Assembly (NCBI GenBank): GCA_027575765.1
Contig: JANBPT010000135.1
Location: 1-64,000 of the forward strand
Direction of reading: 5' to 3'
DNA: 64,000 bases
Source of the DNA: Tieghemiomyces parasiticus
Lineage: Eukaryota; Kickxellomycota; Dimargaritomycetes; Dimargaritales; Dimargaritaceae
The notes below the pieces were generated by a model that did no database searches, had not been told where the DNA came from, and was given only the letters and a program-made list of their open reading frames with translations. The stretch's first letter is position 1, and each line of letters opens with the position of its first letter. The position numbers and the translations under genes are program-made. Positions 1 through 12,512 of the stretch are shown here, piece by piece.

Positions 1-111
1 ATTTTGTATACTCATCAATGACATTGAGAGCGGTGAGACTGTCATAATCAAGATTTACCTCCACACTCCCTGCTAAGCCTTCACCAAAAATCACTTCGCC
101 AGACAAGAGGC
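1..111 (-). CDS. Possible terminal exon fragment of a gene running off the left edge
   Basis: On the minus strand a frame is open from about 111 to the window edge and reads LLSGEVIFGEGLAGSVEV..., ending ...TALNVIDEYTK. It is directly preceded by a branch-point-like ACTAAC and a CTAG acceptor at 113-112, which fits an internal exon of a gene lying to the left. The peptide has a protein-like composition but I do not recognise a family. With only 37 codons the frame could be chance. Confidence 0.28.
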
Positions 112-1774
112 CTAGTCGGGCGCAGTTAGTCCAAATGGAAGGGTGGAGGGCGTCGTTTCACCAACCACAAAATAGTACATTTTAATCTAAAAGGGAGGGG
201 GGCTTTGAAACCCCCGGTAGTTCACTATCATATGTAAAGAGTACGGGCGAGGGACCACCACCCTTCCACACACCCCCTCTCTGCCATGTCTTTGTCCTCT
301 CACTGTGATTTCGACTTTATTGGCCATATTGCAAGTCGTATGGCGATGTATTGAGCCTTCAACCGACCCGATCGCCCGTAGGCCTTAGCTCTCGTCCCCA
401 CTCCGAGAGGGGTTGCGGCTACTTTCGGATAGCTCAATAGCAGTAGTATAAGGTGATGCCTGGTCCTCTCTGGCTCAGCTATAGCACCTACATCCCCTGT
501 ATGCCTGGGCCTGCGCTGGCGAGAAACACTACACGACCTTTGCGGCGTCCCTAGGCCCTCCAAGTAAGACGAAACCTGCCCGTTAGTAGGTAGATGGGGC
601 TTGAATAAATGTATAAGCCTAACGACTGTCTATAATGGCCCAACTGCCACACCGATGCTGGTGCATCGTACAAGACGCAGCCACCTGGCGTAATCCGGTC
701 AAGCTGCAGTCACCGTAAGTGAAAGCCCTAGGTCCTTTCCACATCCGTCCCCCCTTCCTCACTCGAATCCACCTGGATCCTTGCCTACTATCTGTTGTTG
801 TGCCTTGCCACCCGATGGATGCGCTATGTGTACTGCCATGTCCCGCCAACAGGTATATGGTAGCATAAAAACGGTTTCCAGTATTGCGTGTTTCTATTGC
901 CCTTACAAACTCGCCAGATACTAATAATACCTGCGTACACCTCTCTATGCAGTGGTAGAGCCGGTCCCGGCTTGGCCAATGTGATTCATATGAATATCCC
1001 AGGGGCCTGAAGCTGTTTAGCTTCAGCAACCATGGGGCCTCACCCACATTCTGGCAACAACCAACAGCACCACTTAGTACAGTTTGCAGTAAATGTAGGC
1101 AAAAGTTTTACTGAAGTTGTGGTCGGCAGAAGTGCCACCACCACCAGCTGCGGAATTCGCCTACAATTCCGCGCCCCAGGGCACCTTTGCTGCTGCTATA
1201 GGGGACTAATGGACATAGGGATCCTAACGGGCTTTACCAGGAATGCGATGGTTAAGCAATAAACGATAAGGAAGATTGGGTGCGAACGTAAGGCGTGTAC
1301 GAAAGGCACTAGCAAGAGTGGAAGAGCAAATGCGTATGAAGTGCAATAGGCGTAGCGGGAGAGAGGTAGAACAGGAGTGCTACAAATGCTAGACAATACA
1401 TGGAGTAGGTTAACAGACTCAGGAGGGCAGGGGCCTGGGTTGATATAAGGTGTAAGGCAATGAGGCTTGAGGGCAGATAGGCATTGCCAGCAGCTGCATG
1501 GAGGCTTGAAAAGGCTACATCCTGGTGCATTGGTTTTGCAGCCTCGTTTATGGGCGTGACAATGCCACTATTCATGTCTATTTTACTAGCCACTTGCCAG
1601 TCATAGATGGCAGGAGTGATGTCCTGAAGGCGGATAGGTTGCAGATAAAATACACTAAATCTGACCATGAAGTGTAACCCCCCGTGCTAAACCGAGCATT
1701 AGTATAGATGGCGCAAAACATTGTGAGGATTATAAGTGGTAGGGCTCAGATCGCAGTGTTTCAGATGAAACCTA
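112..1774. other. Intergenic, no gene seen
   Basis: No frame here has a credible start, splice pattern or family signature. The longest minus-strand frames (about 619-1047 and 1309-1668) lack recognisable motifs and look like chance openings. The stretch 1030-1560 has a different texture, with runs of CAC/CAG/CTG-like triplets, and may be old repeat DNA. Confidence 0.5.
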
Positions 1775-2979
1775 AGAGAGTTAACAATGACAAATCGATT
1801 GGTATAAACCGCTTCAGGATTGAACCATTTTTGACTTCACAGCTTGCTTTTTTAACCATCCATCCTGTCTACTTTTAAAGCCCCCTCCCCCACTCCACCC
1901 AAGTTTACCAGGCGTGATGTATGGGTCCTTATTTATAATCACTATCCGGAGGGCCGCAAGGCAGATGATGTTTCTAATGTTTTGACTTCCAGGCTGGGCT
2001 TGGCTGCCCCTAGCCACTCCACTATCTACAGGTGGCTGACTTGCTTTCGGACAGGTCACCACTCTTTTGAAGCCGACCCTCGTTTTGGCCACCCATCAGA
2101 TGACATTGGTAGATATTACGGGGACGTGATCCTGAGACGGCTGGGGGAAGACCCTCGACTTACTGCTGAGTAGCTGGCCTGGGCCTGCCATACTTCCCCT
2201 AGTACCATGTGCAATGTCCTACGCAGGGACCTGGGACTACATAGCTATTTCAATTGCTGGATCCCCCACAACCTTACCAACGACCAGCGCCACAAGTGGG
2301 TACGGTTTGCCACCGTGTTCCTGAAGAAATTTGACGGGGCCAGTGACTCCCTGCTGGACTCCATCGTCACAGGCAATGGGCCTTGGGAGTATCTTTGTGA
2401 TCCCGCTGCTGGCTCCAATTGCCGGAGGTGGTGTCCTAAAGGTGGCCCTGCCCCAACTGAGACCCATCAAGGTCGCACCAGACCTAAGGTGATGCGGACC
2501 ATTGGTTTTCACCAGGCGTGGCCTATTACACCTGAGTGTCAAGTCCCCTGGTGTCAAGGTCTCTGCCGAACTCTATGTAGAGTACGGGCTGGAGCCCATG
2601 GTTCAGGCCTGGGCGGAGGCATGTGGAAGCCTGGACCGTCACCCCCTGCGGCTTCACCCTGATAATGCACCACCGCATCGTGCTGCAGCTACACAGGCCG
2701 AAATTTCCGACACCGGAACCAAACTTCTGCCAGCCCCTCTCCACAGTCCTGATCTGGTCCCCTGCGACTTCTGGCTGTTCAGGAATGTCAAACAGCGACT
2801 GAGGGGCAGGAAGTTGAGCACAGTGGATGCGGTCGTGGACGCCTGGCAATTGCAGCTAGCCAGGCTCCAGCCAAATGACTATAAAGCTTGTTCTGATAGC
2901 TGGATAAAAAGGGCTCACCGAGTGGTACAGAATGGTAGCACATATATTAAGTAAACACCATTTGACTTGGAAATTCTCC
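1775..2979 (+). mobile_element. Degenerate DD34D mariner transposon, copy 1, TA-flanked
   Basis: An approximately 1205-bp element flanked by TA dinucleotides at 1773-1774 and 2980-2981. Its ends form an imperfect inverted repeat of about 23 bp: AGAGAGTTAACAATGACAAAT at the left, against GGAGAATTTCCAAGTCAAAT as the reverse complement of the right end. The transposase region resembles mariner: a helix-turn-helix part (SHSTIYRWLTCFRTGHHSF), then TGNGPWEYLCDP, HPDNAPPH and SPDLVPCDFWLF. Exactly 34 residues separate the Asp of HPDN from the Asp of PCDF, which gives the DD34D subclass. A second, shorter copy lies near 55 kb on the opposite strand. Confidence 0.88.
1982..2954 (+). pseudogene. Mariner transposase pseudogene
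   Basis: The transposase reading is broken. An in-frame TAG ends the first part at 2173. The same frame resumes through 2207-2662, and the catalytic C-terminal part (2502-2954) lies in another frame, so there is a frameshift near 2500. The first catalytic Asp (TGD in the family, and in copy 2) is Asn here (TGNGPW). The second and third Asp are kept. The N-terminal part upstream of 1982 can be read in frame from about 1840 but has no clear ATG. No active enzyme can be made from this copy. Confidence 0.88.
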
Positions 2980-2981
2980 TA

Positions 2982-5900
2982 ATTTTTTGTTGCACTTATA
3001 CTATAGCACTTTCACGACTTCCATCGTGGCGAGAGGTATAACTAACAGCCCACTGCAGACATTGTAATAGTTGGTCTGTATGCCTTACACCGCGAGCTAT
3101 CTTCCAAATGATCGGACCCTTTTCAAAGCGCCAGAAAAGTGAGCGGGATTGGGGTGGCAGGGTAGGTCTACCTGGGGGAGATAGGGTTCTTTTGGTTTTA
3201 CCTGGTCCCTCTGCCCTATTTTCTGGAACCCCCACCATTTATCACCTCCCCCTCTCCACCTGCATTTTTCCCCACGTATACTGAGGAGGGCTGCGGTGGC
3301 ACTTGGAACTTCTGGTGGCGTAATGAGAGGCGGATAGTCCTACGTGCGACTATTTTAGGATCAAATTTTAGAGGTGCCGCAAGAGTCACTTTCCTTGCAT
3401 TAAAGATTTCAAAGGGGGTTAAGCTACGTTAACAGTCCCTTGTATGCGAGAGCTGTTGATGAATGCCCATCTTGAAGAAAATAGACATGTGCCACGCATT
3501 GTGGAAATAAAGATGTTTGGTAACTTGTAGAAGGTCATGTCGGTCTGCCCAAAGTCGCGACCGTTTAAGCTAGTGGAGCTGTTCTTTACCACTGTTGAGA
3601 GTTAGTTTTTTTTTTTATCAACAAAAATGAAAATGACGGCACAATTTAAAGGTAACGCGTTTATGAGAAGGACCCAGTTGCGATTGAGATACTGGACGGC
3701 AGCAAATAAGGAGAGCGTGCCTCCCCAGGACGTTCACGGGGTTGAGTATGAAGTGCTGACAAGGAATAAAACATTCACAATTCCAAGTCGGAAGGCCTCT
3801 CCCAAATAATTCTGAAATTGACTACGTAGACCCCTTGAAACTAGGCTATTGGATGGCGAAGCCGCCATAGTCGGACCGGATGGCTGTTTCTCCTGATACG
3901 CTTGGAACTCTGAAGTTGTCGATAATCAAACAGATCATCTGGTGAGTGAAAAAGAAATCAAGGGCGGGTTTCGGCAATGTAACCTCGCCGTTGAATTTCA
4001 AGGCACCAGCTACCATGCGAGAAGATTATTCGCGCCTTCACATATCCCAGTAACAATACAAACTACATCGATGTAAAAAAAAGGCTGGTGACATCGCCAA
4101 AAATCTGAACCGCAACTTTACATGGTAATGGCCGCCGCCCCTATATATCCACAGCCATGAGCCCGTGAATGCAAGTCAAGAAATATTCCATGGCTACGCA
4201 GACGAACTGCCGATGAAACATGAAGTACCGTATCGACGTGCCGAGGTAATGCGAGCGAGACTGTACAGGTGCCGTGTCGTAAATGTCGGGATTCAACCTT
4301 CCATTATCCCACCGGTATGTCATCAAAGGAGGTCACGCCGGCCTTTCACCAAGAGGCACTAGAGCACCAGCCACCAGGCTGCCTACTGCAACCTGAGGTG
4401 AGTACGGGTGGGGTTTCAGTAAATCAACAAATGGCTCGACTGGGGGGTGCAATCGATGGGAGATGGAAATGATATGAGGTAAGGCAGTTCCCTACTTGAC
4501 AGACAGGTAGTTCGATTCCGTTGAAAACACTAGGGGCATATCACGAAACTTACCCAACCCTATTCCTACCTGCAACCTTTTCCTTTAAAACCTGGTCTAC
4601 TTCGTCCGACCAAACACTCCCGCTTCGAGAATTCACGAATCCGACACTCTACCCGCCCGGAAGAATCCCACAGTGCGTATAGGTCACTCGTTACTGGCCT
4701 CGGTCCCCAACTGGCAGTCGCTCGTTTGGTAGAGCCTGTCAACGACCAGGCTGCGGGTTTAAGTGGGCCCAAAGTCATCACATCCCAGGTCACGTAGAAA
4801 TAATGGCGGATATAGACTGCAATCACCCCTGATCATCTCAATGTAATTGTACGGAGAAGTCGTTAATGCCACCCTAAAAAATGAACCATCGGTAAAGTGG
4901 GAGAAACAGTGGCAGTAAAGGAGGCCGCATTGATTATAGTAGCCTCGGTAGATCCAATGAGGCCTATATCGGCTGCCGCCACTGGCCTTCTTTATCGTCA
5001 GGGCTGCACGGCCATACTTTAAAGATTTGACCCAGATTAAGACCGAAACTGGCAAGGAAAATAGGTGGCTTATAACTAGGCGATCGGTCTTTTACCACAT
5101 CGGAGGCCATCAACGTAGCCACTTTCCCCATTACGGCCTAGTAGAAAATAGTAAAGGTTACGCATAACATTTTTAGACATCCGCAGTGTCTCGTCATACT
5201 ACACACGGTGATAACGAACCCCAATACCTTGCACTAGAATGGCGTTGTGCAATACTCTATATACAGTGAAGCGACCGTACCTTCTGACCACCATATTCAA
5301 GCGAATGAGGCCTTGTAGTGTCTTTTGAAACCTTGGTCTGTCAGCCAGGGCGCGGGAAGCAATAGCACATTATTAACCAACCATCAGCACGGTGCTATCT
5401 AGATCGCAGGCATGGTATTTGGGGAAGGGCGGTCGACTAATTCACCCTATACCTCAACCTCCCCACTGTTGTGCCGGATCCCCAAACTGATCTACGGGGC
5501 GTGCCTGGTAAACAAAGGGGTGTCAAGGCCTTGCCTAGCCCATGCCGATATGTTATTGCGCCTGCATGAGCCCGGGACCCCTTGGCACCGTCGGTCTCCA
5601 TCCGCTCAGCGTTAACTTCGCCGATGCAATTGCAGGGGCGGGGAACGCCAGAGATTGAGAAATAGCTCCAGAAACAGGGCGAAGGGGCTTGGGAAAACCC
5701 TAATTGTTTTACCGTGCATCGCATATAGCACCTTAAACAAAGCAAGGTTACCCTTGTCGAGAGCGTGCAGGTTCAGCTCCCATGACATCGGAAGGTCAAG
5801 TTCAGTGCTAAATACAGGCCAGTCAGCTGACTGGTGCGCAGTACGTCTTTAAATACAGACTGCATACGGATACCACCTCCTTGAACATTTGGTAGATATA

Positions 5901-8900
5901 TCGCCTCACTTGCGCTTAGAATCCACCCCATTATCAATTGGTATGTTAATGTAGACATGAAAATCATGGGGGATTAGGTGTTCATACAGCATGGTCAAAA
6001 GCTACGTTCCATTGAGGGAGACAAGAACCATTATCAATCGGCGCAGTTTTTGTTCGTCAACCAACTAAAGGGTACGAGGTACAGTTACCCATTCTACGGC
6101 TACTTAATATCATAAGACTGCAAAGTCTACGGCTGCTCTCTACCGCTGAATCGTGATGATATCCAACGGAGGTCTTCCTGAGACAGCGGGTCGGGTATTA
6201 ATAAAACGGTACCAGAACGAAGCATTACAAGCGCGATTCCTAAGGATCAACGTGTTCCATATAATTGGGCAGTATGAATTCATCATGAGGCTCCTGGCTT
6301 CCAAAGTGCAGGGTGCTAGACTTAACCTCGGCTACTATATGCAACATCCGGTTGAGTAGCTGGGGCCAGAATAACAATTGCGCGGCCGATGTCAAGAAAT
6401 TAGTCCTTAGAAAAATAGTATACGCTTCGGTACTCCCACGGTCAAAGGCGCCAGAGGGTGAGGGGATGATAAGCGATAGAGAAAGAGCGGGGTCAGGGGC
6501 CATGTAATCGGTCGTCACAGGGTGGATCGGGCGGGCATGAAAGCGGTACACATCGGAAAGAAAAAGCAATCCCTACTTCGCTGCTCTAATACGACCATAT
6601 CAAGTCCCACTCTATACCCAATCTATCCAAACATTACACCTGGAGGTTTGAATCGTTGTACGCTGTCCTCTGTATGTAAACCCACCTCCGTTTTCGTACA
6701 AGCGCGTACCGCTTCTGCTGCATTGGCCCTCTTTCCAATAATCAGTGCGAAGTATTGTTTAGCTTGTTGTAGTTCCTGGGTTGACAAGGATCGCGTGTGT
6801 GTAACAGAGGATGCCCTTTGAAGGGAGCTGTAGTAAGGTATCGATGAATCAAGGAGGCAACTAGCCCGTCCGGAACTGATCCGGTATGAGAACCACCTCA
6901 CACTAACGGCGCCCAGGCCGCTGTGTAATATTAAGGAGATGGGCGCCTTGAGCGTACCTTGTTAGCTCATCACTTCCTCCCTCTCCATCCACATCGCCAT
7001 TCCCCTTGCTCGATCATAAATGTAAAAAAAGATGAAGACTTTCTCGGTTAATGGAACCGCTGCACGCTCACTCACGCATGCGTGCATGCTCCTAGATGTG
7101 TTAAGTACCGACATAGACTGGTAGCAACACTCTTATCCAAACAGTGCCCAGCTCTAACTCGTTGCCAGTCGGTCTGGGACTTTCAGAAGCGGTTGGCATG
7201 TCAAAGACATAGGGTCAATAACTTGGATTGAGGTTTTAATCGCGCTTCCATTGGTACGCCCCGTACCCGGGTTCTCGGCCGTGATTCGCGATGTGTCGAC
7301 TACTGCGTGTGTCGGCTAACGGGGCGTCGATACGACCTCTATCCTACCAAACCTTTCCGCTGACCCAGTGTCGGAACTCACAGATATGTCAAAACCTCAG
7401 GCAACACAGAGTACCGTCCTAGACAGTAGGGCAAGTGCTGTAGAAAAGCAAGCAATACCGACTCCCCACAGGTGAAATATTCCCCGCTTCCTCGTGCCGG
7501 GCAGCCGTCCTCTCATTACACTTAATCCTTTCAATCCCATACCATTCTTCCCGTCGAATTCATCCTCACGGCCCCACCCAGCTGATTAGTCTACACCCTG
7601 AAGCTTTCCCTCCGGCCCGAGTGGCGCAAGGCTATGCAAGGCTATAATTAGCTCGATGGGGCACAAGCTTTAACCGATGGCACCTAGTGACAAGTTCTAC
7701 CTCCGATGACCGGACGGTAAGGAAAAAGAGAGTGGGGCGAGGGGAGGGGGTGGCATACGGGCGGTTCGGAATGCAGAGGAGATCCGAGAGAAGAAACTCA
7801 AGGTTTTAATATGGATAGCTCAAACCGCTCATTTAGCCTTCCTACCTTGGCCCTGCTGCACCCAATTCTCAAAGACGCCTTTTCGTCGGCCATCTTAAAA
7901 TATTGATGGATTGGCTTTGATGGGGCCGGAAATGTGCATAATGGCGTTTCAGCGATAACAGTCTAACAGATATCCATCAGCCTTCTCACATTCCTCCTTC
8001 TGGCTATTAGGATGTGAACTACGTCCACGAGAAAAGGCTCTTTGATAATAGCTATGCGGAGTGCCTTCAACGCCTAATGACGAACCGGATCGGTCGACCG
8101 CGGAGAACGCCAAGGAAAATCCTGGCCGCCATGGTATACTACGAAAATATACAGTGTAATCTACTATCGTCTAACCCTAGGGGGCCAGGGGAAGATTCTC
8201 GGGCCATAACATCCGCGGTGATTTTCCGCCCGTGAAGCATGGTGGCAGAAACAACACGCCGACGTCAAGTAGGTACGGTCGTTCGGAGTGCCCGGTGTTG
8301 GATTGCGGAATGACCGAAACCGCAGTGCTAGGGGAAGCGGGGGATGATGGCAGCAAATTTAGGGGGCCACCCTTCCTTCCCCCCTTTATCCCCATACTTC
8401 TCATGTGGAGGTCATCACCCCATTACTCTCCTCGTTACTCCGCCTCCCCCTAAAACTCGGATAGAGGAGCGGGGATGGTGGGAGCCCCGTCTTTAACCTA
8501 CCCCTATTGTTTTTCTTAACTCGATCTGATGTTATGATGGTTGTTACTTGAGGGCCTGGGCTGGATAATTGTGCGGGCGTTACTCCTTATTAGGCCCCTG
8601 TAACTCCTCGTTATGCCCTTTACGAACAGTAAACATGGAATGGAATGCCTTAGAGTCACTTGGGTTGCCGAAAGGAGGTGCTCGGAAGGCCCAACCCGTG
8701 CCGATGGTCCTCTCCACGAACGGCCCGAAGTAGGGCATACGGTAAAATATGGCCCTGTTTTTTTTTTTCGTTTCGCGCCGTCAAAGCCAATCGTGGATGT
8801 GGGGCCCTCGAAAATGAATTAGCAGCCTCCCTTAGCCGTTGCACCTAACAAGACCGGCCGCTGGCGCTTCATAACAGCAACCTTGCGAAGCTAGAAGGTA

Positions 8901-10300
8901 CAGACAGAAGATAATGTCTTCTAGCGCACCTTGTCTTAGGGTAACCGCGAAGGATCCAACTTTAGTAGATCCACATAAATTTGGCGAGGAAGGTGGACAG
9001 CAGCCACCGCCGTAAATGTTCCGATTTTCCCCTCGATGTGTCGGTAGGTTTATCGAGTGGATTGTCATTACACCTATTCTTTCTTCACGTAGCCTCCAAC
9101 CTATGAAGGCTGTAATAATGGGCTACATTCCAAATTGCACCGCCACAGTTTCTGCCTGACTAAAGGATGGAAGAAGTGCCCCAACGGAACCCCAAAACGG
9201 TGCTGTAATTATTTTTTTACGTGAACCGAGAATATCGTCCGAGGTGCGCCATTTATACGGATATCACTCACCCAGAGCGTAGTGCAGTGAAACATATACA
9301 CTCTTTCTAGAGGTAGGAGCGAAGGAAACGGCCTCGAATAGCCCACTCGGCTTCGATTCAATAACTATATACTACATTGCGCCCCAGCTGTCAGATTGGC
9401 GTTTACTGAACACTAGTCGAGACGCGGACGGGTAACGGCCCTCTCCGGTTGGCTCTAGTCACTACAGAGTCCATCACTCTCTATGTTGCCTGGAGCAACA
9501 AAGGTAGCACGACAGGACCCCGGCAGCGGAGGACACGAAAGCGAATGCGATCGGTGGGCGAGCGGTAGGTCACGGTGCCCGCGTAGGCGAAGTGAGGGGG
9601 CACTGATTAACGAAGTTAGTTTTAGCGAGTGGTGCTGACCTTATGGTCCGTACGAGCACCTCGTAGGTTGTGAGAGGGCGGCCGGGTGGTATCCCATACC
9701 GGTTCCTATCGATCGCCCTTACCGGCCACGGACACTACGACGCCCGGATAGCCTCGAGTGCCTAACAGCTTGCCAGTAGCAAAGCAGCATAGGTAACCGC
9801 TTCAATTTGTACCGCAGGCATTGGCACTCTATAGCCGATTCGGCGGCCCTCATCAGTTATACCCAATAAGCGGCTGCAAAGTCGTCTAAAACTTATACCA
9901 AACATCCGCACGGAGGCGGCCAGGCGCCACAAATGCCAGTGGCATGTAAATCAGCACGAATGGGTCCCAGGCGCAGCCTCTAGCCGCACGGTTTAGAATC
10001 GGCGTGGCCGGGCCTGAGATGAAAGCGCAGCTGCGCTTCAATCTCTCTTGAAGCTAAGTCGAGGAATCCCCCTCTCCCTATTTTCTTCTCGAAGGGTAAG
10101 GCGAGTGAAGGTGTGGGGGAGCTAGGTAGGGCCCTTGTCCCGGGGAGGAAGCCATGCACCACGGAGAAAATAGCGTAGCATGGGCACACACGCGTGTGGG
10201 GGAGAAGCGAGATGATTGAGAAGGGTGGTGAGTCAATCGGTTATAGGGGGGTTGCCACAGCAGACCCATGGGCTCACACACTTTGACAAAACAGAAGGTG
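2982..10300. other. Long intergenic region, no gene seen
   Basis: More than 7 kb in which I can support no gene. Frames up to about 109 codons occur on both strands, but none shows a conserved motif or a consistent exon chain. Homopolymer tracts occur (T run near 3607-3617, T run near 8758-8768). A D-arm-like match to tRNA at about 4726 lacks the other arms. The last part (about 10190-10330) is purine-rich on the plus strand and abuts the pyrimidine-rich WOPR leader. Confidence 0.55.
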
Positions 10301-10301
10301 T

Positions 10302-10356
10302 GGGGAGAAAGGGGGGGGAAGGAACATAAAGACAGCCTTCTATCCCCCCCCTCCCC
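10302..10356. repeat. Imperfect G-run/C-run inverted repeat at a purine/pyrimidine strand switch
   Basis: The left arm GGGGAGAAAGGGGGGGGAAGG and the right arm CCTTCTATCCCCCCCCTCCCC can pair imperfectly around a loop of about 13 nt. The element sits exactly where plus-strand composition switches from purine-rich (left) to pyrimidine-rich (right, for 2 kb). It could be a promoter boundary, a structured DNA element or slippage-generated simple sequence. Confidence 0.55.
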
Positions 10357-10413
10357 ATCCTTCTCATCACCTTCTAGCCCAGTCCACTCCCACCCTGTTT
10401 TGATTCACTCTGA

Positions 10414-10421
10414 TATATATA
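10414..10421 (+). promoter_or_regulatory. TATATATA box, candidate promoter of the WOPR transcript
   Basis: TATATATA lies at the upstream edge of the continuous C/T-rich tract that runs to the WOPR start codon 2.1 kb downstream. Its position at the start of the tract suggests a transcription start near 10450, but this is inference. Confidence 0.35.
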
Positions 10422-10449
10422 CCGACACTCCCAACCGCTGAAATTGCCA

Positions 10450-12512
10450 ACATCATAGTTTTTAAACCTCAGTAATTTATGGGACAGCTTTCCCTGGACA
10501 ATCAACTCTCAGACACTCTCCACCACATTTCTGCGCACAGGGTACTGCCCTTGTTACTGTATTCGGCGATCAACCGTGCCTCCTCTGTTGTCAGATATTT
10601 CCCTCCTTTTAACATTCATCAACGCCAATCTTGCGTCGCCACACGGTCTCCCGATGCACCACCCTCGCAGTCTAATATAAACCCATAGCTGCCCTGCCTT
10701 ACTCGAACTCCGTTAGCGTCATCCGATTGGCGCACACCTTGAACTTCTTACCCATTGCCCCTTTCGTCGATTTAGCAACTAACGCGTCACACGCTAAAGG
10801 TTGACCGGCCCCGTTTACCATTTAGAAAGCACTCGCGAATAACCTGCCTAGACCAGTTCACGAATACCCACCCTTTCCCTCGCTTTATACCGGAACACCC
10901 ATGGCTCCCTGCGCTTCTGCCATTTGCTGAGCTGCTTCCCCTCCCCCCTCCCTTAGCTGACACTATTTGGATTAGACTACCCCCGGTTTCTTTCATTCCT
11001 GGCCACCGGTATCTACCAATCGGCGGTTCAACCGAGCCATCCGTGTGACCCTGCGCAAGTGGCCCAGTCACTACTGCACTATCTGTTTGCTCGACGTCAG
11101 TGTACTATCACCTCCCGCTTCTCCCAGGCGACACTGCCGCTGCTACCTAGTGCTTCTTTGTGCGGCCATAATCACCAAACCTGCCCCTTCGCGTTATTAT
11201 CATCCGCCACTTCCCCGCTCTTGCTCATCTCCACTTTCTGTGCAGAAACCTTATCTATTTCAACCACACCCACCAAGGTTCAACTCGAGCCTCTGCTACG
11301 TATCGGCGGGCGAATATCCTAACCTGTATAGACAGCACTTATCTGTGGCGCCCAAATCGTGCCTCACCAAGGCTACTGTAGTGCCTTGTTTACCCAATAA
11401 GAGCTGCCTTTCCACTTGCCCGCCGCGACCAATCGTCGTACAACCCCCCCCCCTGTATGTTATCCCCACGCTCTATCCGCCCTTTTTCGTCACAGTAGTT
11501 ACCGTGACTGCCTTGTATCCTTCATTGTCCCCCTCTCTTCCAGACGTCTGCCCTTTCACCGCCATCCCCCGCCCGTCTCGCCCACCCGGCCGTGTAGTTA
11601 CTGAATCGCCTGCGCTTATTCCTCCCGAGCACGCGCCCGCACTCACCCCGCCTCGACCAATCCCCTTCGACGAGCCATTTAAGCCCCCATCCCATTAGTG
11701 TCTGATTCTTTCGGGTAAGTCGCCAATTAATCGCCTGAGCTCCTTTGCTGATTGGACAAAGCACCGTGCGGAGGTCTGGATTGTACTGGATGGGCGTCCC
11801 GCATGACCGGCCTTCTTTCGCCATGACAGGTGAAATTCAACTTTACTCTCTCTTCTCAGCCAGACCACTCACGGACACTGGCATGTGCACCGTATTACCC
11901 TTTGCCGAGCAAGGGTCGTCCCCGGAAACCTCCACTACGTAGAGGCCCCGCTATAAAATAGTTCGCATATCCGCTAACCTTATTCTGAGTTCTCCGCGAT
12001 TCCATGCCTATTACCTCATCCCCTCAGTTAGATAGCAGCTAGTACCACACAATTATCCCGCTGCTCCAGGTGATTCTACCAGCTTGTATTAGGCGTCATC
12101 GGCACCTGTATTGGTGCATCCGAATCCGGGTGCAAAGTCTAATAACCCCCCTCCCGTCATTCGATACTTTGATCTGTCCGTTTTCTACAACCCGTCCTTA
12201 TCCATAATTGTTGTCCTACCTTTTCTAATCTAAGGCAGTAGAAGGTGCTTGAAGTATTTACCGGACATTATTCGGTCCTGTCACTTATTTTAAGCTATTC
12301 TGACCGTCCGGATCATTGTGACGCTTCGTCTACTCTTATTTCCTTCTTGCCCTCGCCTGACGGCTGACCGGTTTTTCTCGGGCTTTCCCCAGCCACCCTG
12401 GCAACTATTTAACGGAGCTACCCGGTCGCGTAACGGCATCTCTTTACCGGTGCAACCGTTCCACTCGTCTGACTCCCAAACTGCTTACATTCCTTTCCTA
12501 AACTGTTTCAAT
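10450..12512 (+). other. Two-kilobase pyrimidine-rich stretch, probable 5' leader/promoter of the WOPR gene
   Basis: The plus strand is strongly C/T-rich throughout. A fortuitous 217-codon frame (11045-11698) made of Pro/Ser/Leu codons is a by-product of this composition and not a gene. Several other genes here (TRP3, ILV1, SLD3, BED) also have C/T-rich DNA upstream, but only the BED gene has a comparably long tract. WOPR master regulators such as Candida WOR1 are known for very long 5' leaders, which makes the comparison worth testing. Confidence 0.45.

Noticed and set aside
4715..4785. tRNA-like stretch: GCTCGTTTGGTAGAGC resembles a D-arm, with a following CCTG/CAGG hairpin
   Set aside because: The anticodon loop has the wrong length, the T-arm does not pair and no acceptor stem can be formed, so it is at most a chance match or relic.
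11045..11698. 217-codon plus-strand frame upstream of the WOPR gene
   Set aside because: It consists almost only of Pro/Ser/Leu/Thr codons forced by the C/T-rich strand, starts without ATG and has no motif.
12318..12512. N-terminal extension of the WOPR ORF
   Set aside because: It starts with GTG, and the conserved WOPR domain begins exactly at the ATG at 12513.
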